From Extensimonas soli (GTDB lineage Bacteria > Pseudomonadota > Gammaproteobacteria > Burkholderiales > Burkholderiaceae_C), in contig NZ_JARGEL010000004.1 in the NCBI RefSeq assembly GCF_029211265.1, positions 27,936 through 91,935 of the forward strand: DNA of 64,000 nt. Reading direction: 5' to 3'. The position numbers and the translations under genes were made by a program. Within the stretch, counting starts at the first letter, position 1. Each line of letters begins with the position of its first letter. Under the pieces are notes generated by a model. That model was not told the DNA's origin and made no database searches. It saw only the letters and a list, made by a program, of their open reading frames with translations. Below, in pieces: positions 43,873-52,212 of the stretch.

Positions 43873-45147
43873 TCATGAATTTTCCGCCTCCAGCGCATCC
43901 AGCGTCTCGAGCGGCCAGCGCGGCTTGACGTCGAAGGCATAGTCGCTGTTGGCCTGCTGCCGGCCCGCCTGCAGGCGCATGGCCGCGGCCAGCGCGATCA
44001 TGGCGCCGTTGTCGGTGCACAGGTGCAGCTCGGGGTAGTGCACGCGCACGCGGCGCGCGGCGCAGGCAGCGTCGAGCTGCGCACGCAGGCGCCGGTTCGC
44101 GCCCACGCCGCCGGCCACCACCACGCGCGTGAGGCCCGTCGCACGCAATGCGGCCAGCGTCTTGTGCACCAGCACATCGACGATCGCGGCCTCGGTGCTC
44201 GCAGCCAGATCGGCTTTGCGCACCTCCAGCGCAGCGCCGAGCTTCTTGGCCTGCGTGAGCACTGCGGTCTTGAGTCCGGCAAACGAAAAATCGAGGTTGC
44301 CGCTGTGCAGCAGCGGGCGCGGCAGCGCAAACGCCTTGGCGTCGCCCTGCTCTGCCAGGCGCGAGAGCGCCGGCCCGCCCGGGTAGCCCAGGCCCAGCAG
44401 CTTGGCCGACTTGTCGAAAGCCTCGCCGGCCGCGTCGTCTATGGTTTCGCCCAGCAGCGTGTAGCGGCCTACGCCATCGACGCGCATGAGCTGCGTGTGC
44501 CCGCCCGACACCAGCAGCGCGACGAAGGGAAACTCGGGCGCATCGGCGCTCAGAAACGGCGAGAGCAAATGCCCCTCGAGGTGGTGCACGCCCAGCACCG
44601 GCCGCCCCAGCGCCGCGGCCAGCGCGCAGGCCACGCCCGCGCCCACCAGCAGCGCCCCGGCCAGCCCCGGCCCGCGCGTGTAGGCCACCACGTCCACGGC
44701 CGCAAGCGGCACACCCGCCTGCGCGAGCACCTCCTCGGTCAGCGGCAGCACGCGGCGGATATGGTCGCGGCTCGCGAGTTCGGGCACCACGCCGCCGTAG
44801 GCCTGGTGCATGGTGATCTGGCTGTGCAGCGCGTGCGCCAGCAAGGCCGGCACACCGCCGCCAGGCAGGCAGCGCACCAGCGCCACGCCGGTTTCGTCGC
44901 AGGAAGTCTCGATGCCGAGCACCAGGAGCCTGTCGGACTTTGGGATCGTCGGCTGCGAATGTGCCGCAGCAGCCCATTTTTTACCGTCTTCTTGCCCCAT
45001 AGTCCCGCTATGGGGCGGCGAATCCGGCAAAAACTGGCCTCGCTGGGGCGCATTCTCGCTATCGACGCCCAAAGCCCGACAGGCTCCTAGGGCGTCGGCG
45101 GGCAGGTCGGAGGGCAGGTCGGAGGGCAGGCTTGGAGGGGCGCTCAT
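43873..45147 (-). CDS. tsaD: tRNA N6-threonylcarbamoyladenosine transferase TsaD with in-frame element near the N-terminus
   Basis: A 424-residue frame for TsaD, which transfers the threonylcarbamoyl group to A37 of ANN-decoding tRNAs with TsaB and TsaE. The metal-binding motif [13 protein letters not shown], the ATPase core ([43 protein letters not shown]) and the C-terminal [14 protein letters not shown] are intact. ATG 45147 is followed by 20 residues rich in Pro/Ser/Leu, then 55 residues from a family-1 element (residues 21-75), and then the universal TsaD start [16 protein letters not shown]. Without the element the protein is 369 residues. Since tsaD is usually essential, either the insert is tolerated or an internal start is used. 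Confidence 0.93.
   Translation of the reverse strand: MSAPPSLPSDLPSDLPADALGACRALGVDSENAPQRGQFLPDSPPHSGTMGQEDGKKWAAAAHSQPTIPKSDRLLVLGIETSCDETGVALVRCLPGGGVPALLAHALHSQITMHQAYGGVVPELASRDHIRRVLPLTEEVLAQAGVPLAAVDVVAYTRGPGLAGALLVGAGVACALAAALGRPVLGVHHLEGHLLSPFLSADAPEFPFVALLVSGGHTQLMRVDGVGRYTLLGETIDDAAGEAFDKSAKLLGLGYPGGPALSRLAEQGDAKAFALPRPLLHSGNLDFSFAGLKTAVLTQAKKLGAALEVRKADLAASTEAAIVDVLVHKTLAALRATGLTRVVVAGGVGANRRLRAQLDAACAARRVRVHYPELHLCTDNGAMIALAAAMRLQAGRQQANSDYAFDVKPRWPLETLDALEAENS
44925..45087 (-). mobile_element. Family-1 palindromic element, copy F (near start of tsaD)
   Basis: A 163-bp copy with intact inverted repeats, flanked by TA at 45088-45089 and CA at 44923-44924. Relative to tsaD it reads in the same frame as copies A and D (Gly-Ala-Cys-Arg). 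The loop in element orientation is CGGGA. Confidence 0.93.
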
Positions 45148-45179
45148 AGGGGCGTGAGTGTAGGGCGCACGCTGGGGGT

Positions 45180-45212
45180 GTGCATTCGGCATTCGGCATT
45201 CGGCATTCGAAT
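45180..45212. repeat. Short tandem repeat of GGCATTC
   Basis: GCATTCGGCATTCGGCATTC repeats four times between tsaD and nasT. It lies at the start of the divergent region and could vary in length between strains. A shorter AGGTCGGAGGGC repeat occurs within the tsaD 5' end (45106-45130). Confidence 0.7.
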
Positions 45213-45248
45213 GTGCATTCCCGGCGCGCTTCTTGCTTTTTGGCGGGG

Positions 45249-45875
45249 ATGACCGAAACCCTGCGCATCGTGGTCGTGGCCCCCGATCTGGCCGTGAGCG
45301 ACCCTGACGACGAACACGCCCTGATGCAGGCCGAGCGTTCGCGCGCGTTGCGCATAGGGCTGCTGGAAAACGGCTACAACCTCGTCGCCACACTGCCCGC
45401 CGACGTGTTCCTGAGCGAGCGCCTGGCCCAGCTGCAGCCTGACTTGATCATCGTCGATGCCGAAAGCGAGGCGCGCGACGCCCTCGAGCATGTGGTGCTG
45501 GCCACACGCGCCGCGCGCCGCCCCATCGTGATGTTCACCAACGACGAAGACACCTCGCACGTGCCGGATGCCGTGGCCGCGGGTGTGACGGCCTACATCG
45601 TGGCCGGGCTGGCGCCGCAACGCATCCGCCCGATTCTGGAAGTGGCCATGGCGCGCTTTGCCCACGAACAGGCGCTGCGCGCGGAGCTGGCCCAGGCGCG
45701 CAACGCGCTTTCGGAGCGCAAAACCATAGACCGCGCCAAGGGCCTGCTCATGCAGCGCCAGGGCCTGAGCGAGCCGCAGGCCTACGACAAGCTGCGCAAG
45801 CTGGCCATGGACAAAGGGCTCAAACTCGGCGAGGTGGCGCAGCGCGTGCTCGACGCAGCGGACTTGCTGGGATAA
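45249..45875 (+). CDS. nasT: ANTAR-domain nitrate antiterminator NasT
   Basis: A 208-residue response-regulator-like protein. The receiver-like domain ([10 protein letters not shown]..., [20 protein letters not shown]) is followed by a coiled-coil and the ANTAR RNA-binding domain ([37 protein letters not shown]). NasT binds paired hexaloop hairpins in nitrate-operon leaders and prevents termination when the sensor NasS releases it. No nasS gene is adjacent. The start ATG 45249 is used because homology begins there; the frame upstream is low-complexity. It immediately precedes the nitrate transport and reductase genes and the leader at 46089. Confidence 0.93.
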   Translation: MTETLRIVVVAPDLAVSDPDDEHALMQAERSRALRIGLLENGYNLVATLPADVFLSERLAQLQPDLIIVDAESEARDALEHVVLATRAARRPIVMFTNDEDTSHVPDAVAAGVTAYIVAGLAPQRIRPILEVAMARFAHEQALRAELAQARNALSERKTIDRAKGLLMQRQGLSEPQAYDKLRKLAMDKGLKLGEVAQRVLDAADLLG

Positions 45876-46061
45876 CCCGCGCGCACCTCAGCCTCTCAGG
45901 CAGCCGGGGCATACCCCACGATGGTGCAGCGCACAAAACCAGTGCCCCGGTACGGTGCCTTGCGCCGCCTCCACATTCTGCGGATCTAAATCGCCTACAG
46001 CGTCCGGTAGGCGGGCACAAAAAGCTACTTTTCCAGGAGCAAACAGAGCGCCACGCAAAGC

Positions 46062-46077
46062 TGGCATGTCGCTTGCT
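46062..46077 (+). promoter_or_regulatory. Sigma-54-type promoter of the nitrate operon
   Basis: TGGCATGTCGCTTGCT matches the -24/-12 pattern TGGCAC-N5-TTGCW with GG and GC ten bases apart (63-64 and 75-76). Transcription would start around 46088, just before the leader hairpins. Sigma-54 control with NtrC is common for nitrate assimilation. Confidence 0.75.
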
Positions 46078-46088
46078 TTACATAGCCC

Positions 46089-46214
46089 AGACCAACGCAG
46101 GTCTTGCAGGCGGCCCCACCCAACGGCGGGCGGTGGTCCCTTACCGGACAAAGGCGTCCCCATGCGTTTGCGCGCTGCCACTGGCAGGCGTGAACGGCAT
46201 GAGGACGCCTTTTT
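46089..46214 (+). ncRNA. ANTAR-target leader RNA with terminator (NasT antitermination leader)
   Basis: Hairpin 1, AGACC-AACGCA-GGTCT (46089-46104), has a six-base loop with A at position 1 and G at position 4, the ANTAR consensus. Hairpin 2, CCACCC-AACGGC-GGG with outer CCACC/GGTGG (46116-46136), also has an A1/G4 hexaloop. A long terminator stem AAAGGCGTCC (46150-46159) with GGACGCCTTT (46203-46212) and a T-run follows. This is a complete two-hairpin antitermination leader, 40 bp upstream of the nitrate transporter genes, with nasT next to it. Confidence 0.85.
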
Positions 46215-46254
46215 GTTTTTGCCCTTTCAACATCCACCCGAAGGAACCGCTCCC

Positions 46255-47499
46255 ATGACCGACCTGTTGAAAACCAGCCTCCAGCGCCGCACCGTGTTGC
46301 AGGCCACCACCGTGGGCGCGCTGGGCGCCGGCCCTGCGCTGCGCGCGCTCGTGCATGCCCAGGGCTCCGATGCCCCCGAGAAAAAGGAAGTGAAGATCGG
46401 CTTCATTCCGCTGACCGACTGCGCCAGCGTGGTCATGGCCAGCGTGCTGGGTTTGGACCAGAAATACGGCGTGAAGATCATCCCCAGCAAGGAAGCGAGC
46501 TGGGCCAGCGTGCGCGACAAGCTCGTGAGCAGCGAACTCGACTTCGCCCACGTGCTCTACGGCCTGGTTTATGGCGTGCAGCTGGGCATAGGCGGCCCCA
46601 AAAAAGACATGGCCGTGCTCATGACGCTCAACCAGAACGGCCAGGCCATCACGCTGAGCAAAAAACTCGCCGAACAGGGCGCCACCGACGGCCCCAGCCT
46701 GGCCAGGCTGATGCGCGGCGAAAAACGCGAATACACCTTTGCGCACACCTTCCCCACGGGCACGCACGCCATGTGGCTTTACTACTGGCTCGCAGCCAAC
46801 GGCATCCACCCGCTAAAAGACGCCAAGGTAATCACCGTGCCTCCGCCGCAAATGGTGGCCAACATGCGCGTGGGCAACATGGACGGCTTTTGCGTGGGCG
46901 AGCCCTGGAACCACCGCGCCATCATGGACGGCATAGGCATCACCGCCACCACCACGCAGTCCATCTGGCCCAGCCACCCCGAAAAGGTGCTGGGCACCAC
47001 GGCCGACTTTGTGCAGAAATACCCGAACACGGCGCGCGCCGTCACCGCCGCCATCCTGGAGGCCAGCCGCTGGATCGACGAAAGCCTGGCGAACAAGAAC
47101 AAGATGGCCGAGACCATCGCCGGCAAGGCCTACGTGAACACCAGCGTCGATGCGATCAACCAGCGCATCCTCGGGCGCTACCAGAACGGCCTGGGCAAGA
47201 CCTGGGACGACCCGCTGCACATGAAGTTTTACGACGGCGGCGCGGTGAACTTTCCCTACCTCAGCGACGGCATGTGGTTCCTCACCCAGCACAAGCGCTG
47301 GGGCCTGCTCACGGCCCACCCGGACTATCTGGCCGTGGCCAAACAGGTCAACCGCATCGACGTTTATCAGCAGGCCGCCGCGGCCGCCAAGGTGCCGCTG
47401 CCCAAGAGCGCAATGCGCAGCCACAAGCTGATCGACAGCGTGGTCTGGGACGGCAAAGACCCCGCCAAGTACGCCGACGGCTTCCCGCTCAAGGCCTGA
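46255..47499 (+). CDS. nrtA: Nitrate ABC transporter substrate-binding protein (NrtA/CmpA family)
   Basis: A 414-residue periplasmic binding protein. The N-terminus shows a twin-arginine signal (SLQRRTVLQATTVGALGAG), so Tat export is likely. The mature part has KIGFIPLTDCASVVMA and PTGTHAMWLYYWLAANGIHP and the late phrase NRIDVYQQAAAAA typical of nitrate/bicarbonate-binding proteins. Nitrate is favoured by context (nasT, nirBD, nasA). The start is ATG 46255 after GAAGGAACC. It is the first gene of the leader-controlled operon. Confidence 0.92.
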   Translation: MTDLLKTSLQRRTVLQATTVGALGAGPALRALVHAQGSDAPEKKEVKIGFIPLTDCASVVMASVLGLDQKYGVKIIPSKEASWASVRDKLVSSELDFAHVLYGLVYGVQLGIGGPKKDMAVLMTLNQNGQAITLSKKLAEQGATDGPSLARLMRGEKREYTFAHTFPTGTHAMWLYYWLAANGIHPLKDAKVITVPPPQMVANMRVGNMDGFCVGEPWNHRAIMDGIGITATTTQSIWPSHPEKVLGTTADFVQKYPNTARAVTAAILEASRWIDESLANKNKMAETIAGKAYVNTSVDAINQRILGRYQNGLGKTWDDPLHMKFYDGGAVNFPYLSDGMWFLTQHKRWGLLTAHPDYLAVAKQVNRIDVYQQAAAAAKVPLPKSAMRSHKLIDSVVWDGKDPAKYADGFPLKA

Positions 47500-47544
47500 G
47501 CGGCTGAACCCGACCGCACCCCACCAACCACCAAGGAGCCTGCC

Positions 47545-48444
47545 ATGGTCAGCGCCGTCTTTCATTCCCCGCCGCAAACCCCGCCCACCACCGGGCCAGC
47601 CCCGGCGCCGGCACTGTCCGCGCCGCGCACGCCGCCGCCGGCCAAACCCCATGCGAGTGCCTGGTCTCGGCGCCTGTGGCTCGCGCTGCTGCCGCCGCTG
47701 TGCGGTCTGGGCCTGCTGCTGGGCGTGTGGGCGCTGGTTTCGGCCAGCACCGGACACAGCATCCCCACGCCACTGGAGACCTGGGCGCAGGCGCAGGAGG
47801 TGTTCAGCGACCCGTTTTACCGCAACGGCCCCAACGACCAGGGCGTGGGCTGGAACGTGCTGGCGTCGCTGCAGCGCGTGGCCCTGGGCTTCGGGCTGGC
47901 GGCGCTGGTGGGCATTCCGGCGGGTTTCGTGATCGGGCGCTTTCCCTTTTTGCAGCGCATGTGCAACCCCCTGGTCAGCCTGCTGCGCCCGGTGTCGCCG
48001 CTGGCCTGGCTGCCCATAGGGCTGCTGGTGTTCAAGGGCGCCCACCCCGCGGCCATCTGGACGATCTTCATCTGCTCGATCTGGCCCATGCTCGTCAACA
48101 CCGCGATCGGCGTGCAGCGCGTGCCGCAGGACTACATGAACGTGGCGCGCGTGCTCCAGCTGTCGGAATGGAAGATCGCCACCAAGATCCTCCTGCCCGC
48201 CGTGCTGCCCTACCTTCTGACCGGCGTGCGCCTGGCCGTGGGCACGGCCTGGCTGGTGATCGTGGCGGCAGAGATGCTGACCGGCGGCGTGGGCATAGGC
48301 TTTTGGGTCTGGGACGAGTGGAACAACCTCAACGTCAAGAACATCATCATCGCCATTTTCGTGATCGGCATCGTCGGCCTGGTGCTCGAATACGCCCTGG
48401 TCAAACTGGCCACGGCACTCACTTTCGAAGAGGTGCGCACATGA
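47545..48444 (+). CDS. nrtB: Nitrate ABC transporter permease (NrtB-like)
   Basis: A 299-residue permease of the binding-protein-dependent family. Six hydrophobic helices are visible after an N-terminal Pro/Ala-rich tail, and the EAA-type cytoplasmic loop appears as NVARVLQLSEWKIATKILLPAVLPYLLTG. Typical WLPIGLLVFKGAHPAAIWTIF and TGGVGIGFWVWDEWNNLNVK phrases match nitrate permeases. ATG 47545 follows an AAGGAGCC site. Its stop overlaps the ATPase gene start by four bases. Confidence 0.92.
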   Translation: MVSAVFHSPPQTPPTTGPAPAPALSAPRTPPPAKPHASAWSRRLWLALLPPLCGLGLLLGVWALVSASTGHSIPTPLETWAQAQEVFSDPFYRNGPNDQGVGWNVLASLQRVALGFGLAALVGIPAGFVIGRFPFLQRMCNPLVSLLRPVSPLAWLPIGLLVFKGAHPAAIWTIFICSIWPMLVNTAIGVQRVPQDYMNVARVLQLSEWKIATKILLPAVLPYLLTGVRLAVGTAWLVIVAAEMLTGGVGIGFWVWDEWNNLNVKNIIIAIFVIGIVGLVLEYALVKLATALTFEEVRT

Positions 48445-49253
48445 ACGACGCCCTGCACCACAAATTCATCCAGGTCCAGGGCGTGGCCCAGACCTTCCAT
48501 ACGGCCAAAGGCCCATTCCCGGCGCTGCGCGGCATCGACCTGTGCATTGCCAAGGGCGAATTCGTGGCGCTGATCGGCCACTCGGGCTGCGGCAAGTCCA
48601 CCTTGCTCAACCTCATCGCCGGCCTGACCACGCCCACCGAAGGCGCGCTGCTGTGCGCCAACAAGGAAATCAAGGGCCCCGGGCCGGAGCGCGCCATGGT
48701 GTTCCAAAACCACTCGCTGCTGCCCTGGCTGACCTGCTTCGACAACGTGCATCTGGCAGTGGAGCGGGTGTTCGGCGCGCACGAAAACAAGGCCCAGCTG
48801 CGCGCGCGCACCGGCGCCGCCCTGGCCCTCGTGGGGCTCGCGCACGCGGCGCACAAACGCCCCGGCGAAATCTCGGGCGGCATGAAGCAGCGCGTGGGCA
48901 TTGCACGCGCCCTGTCGATGGAGCCGCAGGTGCTGTTGATGGACGAGCCCTTCGGCGCGCTCGATGCGCTGACCCGCGCCAAGCTGCAGGACGAGCTGCT
49001 GGACATCGTGGCGCGCACGCACAGCACCGTGGTCATGGTGACGCACGACGTGGACGAGGCCGTGCTCCTGTCCGACAAGGTGGTGATGCTCACCAATGGC
49101 CCGGCGGCCACCATCGGCGAGGTGCTGAACGTGCCGCTGCCGCGCCCGCGCAGCCGCGTCGCGCTGGCCGAAGACCCGCACTACCAGCACTGCCGCAAAG
49201 CCGTGCTGGACTTCCTCTACACCCGCCAGGCGCATGTCGAACATGCAGCCTGA
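48441..49253 (+). CDS. nrtD: Nitrate ABC transporter ATP-binding protein (NrtD-like)
   Basis: A 270-residue ATPase of the nitrate/taurine family. Walker A GHSGCGKST, signature ISGGMKQRVGIARA, Walker B VLLMDEPFGALDALTR and the H-loop MVTHDVDEAV are intact. The extra NrtC regulatory domain is missing, so it corresponds to the simple NrtD-type ATPase. Its ATG overlaps the permease stop (ATGA). The nirB gene follows after 22 bp. Confidence 0.93.
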   Translation: MNDALHHKFIQVQGVAQTFHTAKGPFPALRGIDLCIAKGEFVALIGHSGCGKSTLLNLIAGLTTPTEGALLCANKEIKGPGPERAMVFQNHSLLPWLTCFDNVHLAVERVFGAHENKAQLRARTGAALALVGLAHAAHKRPGEISGGMKQRVGIARALSMEPQVLLMDEPFGALDALTRAKLQDELLDIVARTHSTVVMVTHDVDEAVLLSDKVVMLTNGPAATIGEVLNVPLPRPRSRVALAEDPHYQHCRKAVLDFLYTRQAHVEHAA

Positions 49254-49275
49254 CCCCGCGCCCCAGGAGACTGCC

Positions 49276-51756
49276 ATGGACATGCAAATCCCCCCGCAAG
49301 CCAAGATGAAACTCGTGCTCGTCGGCAACGGCATGGCCGGCGTGCGCACGCTCGAAGAGCTGCTCAAGATCGCCCCAGACCTCTACGACATCACGGTCTT
49401 CGGCGCCGAGCCGCACCCCAACTACAACCGCATCCTGCTCTCGCCCGTGCTCGCCGGCGAGCAGACGCTGGACGAGATCGTCCTCAACGGCTGGGACTGG
49501 TACGCCGAGCACGGCATCACCCTGCACGCCGGCTTCAAGGTGAGCGCGGTGGACAGGCTGCGGCGCCTGGTCACCGGCGTCAACGCTGCGGGCGAGGAGC
49601 GCAGCGCCAGCTACGACCGCCTGATCCTCGCGACGGGCTCCAACCCGTTCATGCTGCCCATTCCGGGCACCGAGTTGGAAGGCGTGCTCGCCTACCGCGA
49701 CATTGCCGACACCCAGGCGATGATTGCCGCCGCAGCCCAGTACCGCCACGCGGTGGTCATAGGCGGCGGCCTGCTGGGCCTGGAAGCCGCCAACGGCCTG
49801 ATGAAGCGCGGCATGCAGGTCACGGTGGTGCACGTAGGCGAGTGGCTGATGGAGCGCCAGCTCGACGCCGTGGCCGGCAAGCTGCTGCAAAAATCCTTGC
49901 ACGAACGCGGCATGCAGTTCCAGATGAGCGCGCAGACGCAGGCGCTGCTGGGCACTCCTGAGGGGCGCGTGCGCGCCGTGCGCCTGCAGGACGGCACCGA
50001 ACTGCCCGCCGACCTGGTGGTGATGGCCGTGGGCATACGCCCGAACACGGCCCTGGCCGAAAGCATGCGCCTGCACGTGCACCGCGGCATCGTGGTCAGC
50101 GACACGCTGCAAACCGTGACCGACCCGCGCATCTACGCCGTGGGCGAATGCGCGGCGCACCGGGGCATTGCCTACGGACTGGTGGCGCCGCTGTTCGAGC
50201 AGGGCAAGGTCTGCGCAACGCACCTCGCAGAGTTCGGCATCGGGCGCTACACCGGCTCGCAGACCTCGACCAAGCTCAAGGTCACCGGCATAGACCTGTT
50301 CAGCGCGGGCGACTTCCAGGGCGGCAAGGACGCCGAGGAGATCGTCCTCAGCGACCCCATGGGCGGCGTCTACAAAAAGCTCGTGCTCAAGGACGACAAA
50401 CTCGTCGGTGCCTGCCTGTACGGCGACACGGTCGATGGCAGCTGGTACTTCAAGCTGCTGCGCGAAGGCCGCAGCGTGCACGACCTGCGCGACCGCCTGA
50501 TGTTTGGCGAATCGAACATCGGCGACACCGGCCACGAGGGCCACAACAAGGCCGCCGCCATGGCCGACACGGATGAGGTCTGCGGCTGCAACGGCGTGAC
50601 CAAGGGCGTCATCTGCAAGGCCATCAAGGAAAAGGGCCTGTTCACGCTCGACGAGGTGCGCAAGCACACCAAGGCCAGCGCCAGCTGCGGCTCGTGCACC
50701 GGGCTGGTGGAGCAGTTGCTGATGTTCAGCGCCGGCGGTGACTACTCCGCCACGCCCAGGCTCAAGCCCCTGTGCGGCTGCACCGAGCACGGCCACCAGG
50801 CCGTGCGCGACGCCATCCGCGCGCAAAAGCTGCTTTCCGTCCCCGACGTGTTCCGCACCCTTGCCTGGCGCACGCCCAATGGCTGCGCGAGCTGCCGCCC
50901 GGCCATCAACTATTACCTCATCAGCACCTGGCCCAAGGAGGCCAGGGACGACCCGCAAAGCCGCTTCATCAACGAACGCAGCCATGCCAACATCCAGAAA
51001 GACGGCACGTACAGCGTGGTGCCGCGCATGTGGGGCGGCGAGACCAGCGCCGCCGAGCTGCGCCGCATCGCCGACGTGGTGGACAAATACCGCATCCCCA
51101 CCGTGAAGGTCACCGGTGGGCAGCGCATCGACCTGCTCGGCGTCAAAAAGGAAGACCTGATCCCCGTCTGGCGCGACCTGGGCATGCCCAGCGGCCACGC
51201 CTACGCCAAGGCGCTGCGCACCGTGAAAACCTGCGTGGGCAGCGAGTGGTGCCGCATGGGCACGCAGGACAGCACCCAGATGGGCAAAGACCTGGAGCAC
51301 GCCTTCGTGGGCATGTACGCCCCGCACAAGGTCAAGTTCGCCGTCAGCGGCTGCCCGCGCAACTGCGCCGAGGCGGGCATCAAGGACGTGGGCATCATCG
51401 GCGTCGATAGCGGCTGGGAGATGTACGTGGCCGGCAACGGCGGCATCAAGACCGAGGTTGCGCACTTCTTCACCAAGCTCAAGAGCGCCGCGGAGGTGCT
51501 CGAATACACCGGCGCCTTCTGCGAGCTGTACCGCCAGGAGGGCTGGTACCTCGAGCGCACCGTGCACTTCGTCGCCCGGGTGGGGCTGGACTACGTCAAG
51601 CAACGCATCCTCGACGACGCCGCCGGCCGCCAGGCGCTGTGGGCACAGCTGCAACACGCCCTTGCCGACGAGCCCGACCCCTGGGCCGCACTCGAACAAG
51701 CCCAGGTGGACACGCGCCAGTTCGAGCCGCTGAATGCAAGCGAAATAGCGGCCTGA
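49276..51756 (+). CDS. nirB: Assimilatory NADH-dependent nitrite reductase large subunit
   Basis: An 826-residue NirB. It begins with the FAD domain (KLVLVGNGMAGVRTLEEL) and an NAD-binding motif (HAVVIGGGLLGLEAANGL), then a bfd-type [2Fe-2S] domain (CGCNGVTKGVICKAI ... CGSCTGLV), and ends with a sulphite/nitrite-reductase domain whose four cysteines (TCVGSEWCRMG, SGCPRNCAEAG) hold the [4Fe-4S]-siroheme centre. It reduces nitrite to ammonium with six electrons from NADH. ATG 49276 has an AGGAG site. The small subunit gene and cobA (siroheme) are in the same operon. Confidence 0.97.
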   Translation: MDMQIPPQAKMKLVLVGNGMAGVRTLEELLKIAPDLYDITVFGAEPHPNYNRILLSPVLAGEQTLDEIVLNGWDWYAEHGITLHAGFKVSAVDRLRRLVTGVNAAGEERSASYDRLILATGSNPFMLPIPGTELEGVLAYRDIADTQAMIAAAAQYRHAVVIGGGLLGLEAANGLMKRGMQVTVVHVGEWLMERQLDAVAGKLLQKSLHERGMQFQMSAQTQALLGTPEGRVRAVRLQDGTELPADLVVMAVGIRPNTALAESMRLHVHRGIVVSDTLQTVTDPRIYAVGECAAHRGIAYGLVAPLFEQGKVCATHLAEFGIGRYTGSQTSTKLKVTGIDLFSAGDFQGGKDAEEIVLSDPMGGVYKKLVLKDDKLVGACLYGDTVDGSWYFKLLREGRSVHDLRDRLMFGESNIGDTGHEGHNKAAAMADTDEVCGCNGVTKGVICKAIKEKGLFTLDEVRKHTKASASCGSCTGLVEQLLMFSAGGDYSATPRLKPLCGCTEHGHQAVRDAIRAQKLLSVPDVFRTLAWRTPNGCASCRPAINYYLISTWPKEARDDPQSRFINERSHANIQKDGTYSVVPRMWGGETSAAELRRIADVVDKYRIPTVKVTGGQRIDLLGVKKEDLIPVWRDLGMPSGHAYAKALRTVKTCVGSEWCRMGTQDSTQMGKDLEHAFVGMYAPHKVKFAVSGCPRNCAEAGIKDVGIIGVDSGWEMYVAGNGGIKTEVAHFFTKLKSAAEVLEYTGAFCELYRQEGWYLERTVHFVARVGLDYVKQRILDDAAGRQALWAQLQHALADEPDPWAALEQAQVDTRQFEPLNASEIAA

Positions 51757-51760
51757 GGCA

Positions 51761-51793
51761 GATTTGGCAAGCACAACAAGCTATCAATTCAAT
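51761..51793. repeat. Dispersed ATAGCTG-type motif between nirB and nirD
   Basis: GATTTGGCAAGCACAACAAG then CTATCAATTCAAT fills the 60-bp gap between the two genes. It does not appear to break the operon. Confidence 0.55.
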
Positions 51794-51816
51794 ACCACAC
51801 CATGCAAGGAAGCGCC

Positions 51817-52212
51817 ATGACCGAATGGATTCCCGTCTGCCGCGTGAGCGACATCCCCGTGCTCGGCGCGCGCCGCGTGGCGCGTGCGCAGGGCCTGGAC
51901 GTCGCCCTGTTTCGCACCGAGGCCGATCAGGTCTTCGCTCTGCTCGACCGCTGCCCGCACAAAGGCGGTCCCTTGTCGCAAGGTATCGTCTTCGGCACCA
52001 GCGTGGCCTGCCCGCTGCACAACTGGACCATCAGCCTGGAGGGCGGCCACGCGGCGGCACCCGACGAAGGCTGCACGCCGCGCTTTGCCGTGCAGGTGCA
52101 GGGCGACAGAGTCTGCCTGCGCGCCGAAGAACTGGCCCACCACGCCACCGAACTCAGCCGCCCGTCCGCCGGCCCAGTGGCCACGCGCAGCTGCCAGCAG
52201 CCATGCACATGA
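51817..52212 (+). CDS. nirD: Nitrite reductase small subunit (Rieske-type)
   Basis: A 131-residue Rieske-fold protein with both iron-sulphur ligand pairs (CPHKGGPLSQG and CPLHNW). In the family the small subunit supports NirB, and in some NirD the ligands are lost, but here they are complete. ATG 51817 has a GGAAGCG site; an ATG at 51802 would give 5 extra residues. The stop overlaps nasA by four bases. Confidence 0.93.
   Translation: MTEWIPVCRVSDIPVLGARRVARAQGLDVALFRTEADQVFALLDRCPHKGGPLSQGIVFGTSVACPLHNWTISLEGGHAAAPDEGCTPRFAVQVQGDRVCLRAEELAHHATELSRPSAGPVATRSCQQPCT

Noticed and set aside
49090..51774. 894-codon frame antisense to nirB
   Set aside because: Same reason; His/Ala/Val-rich composition without motifs.
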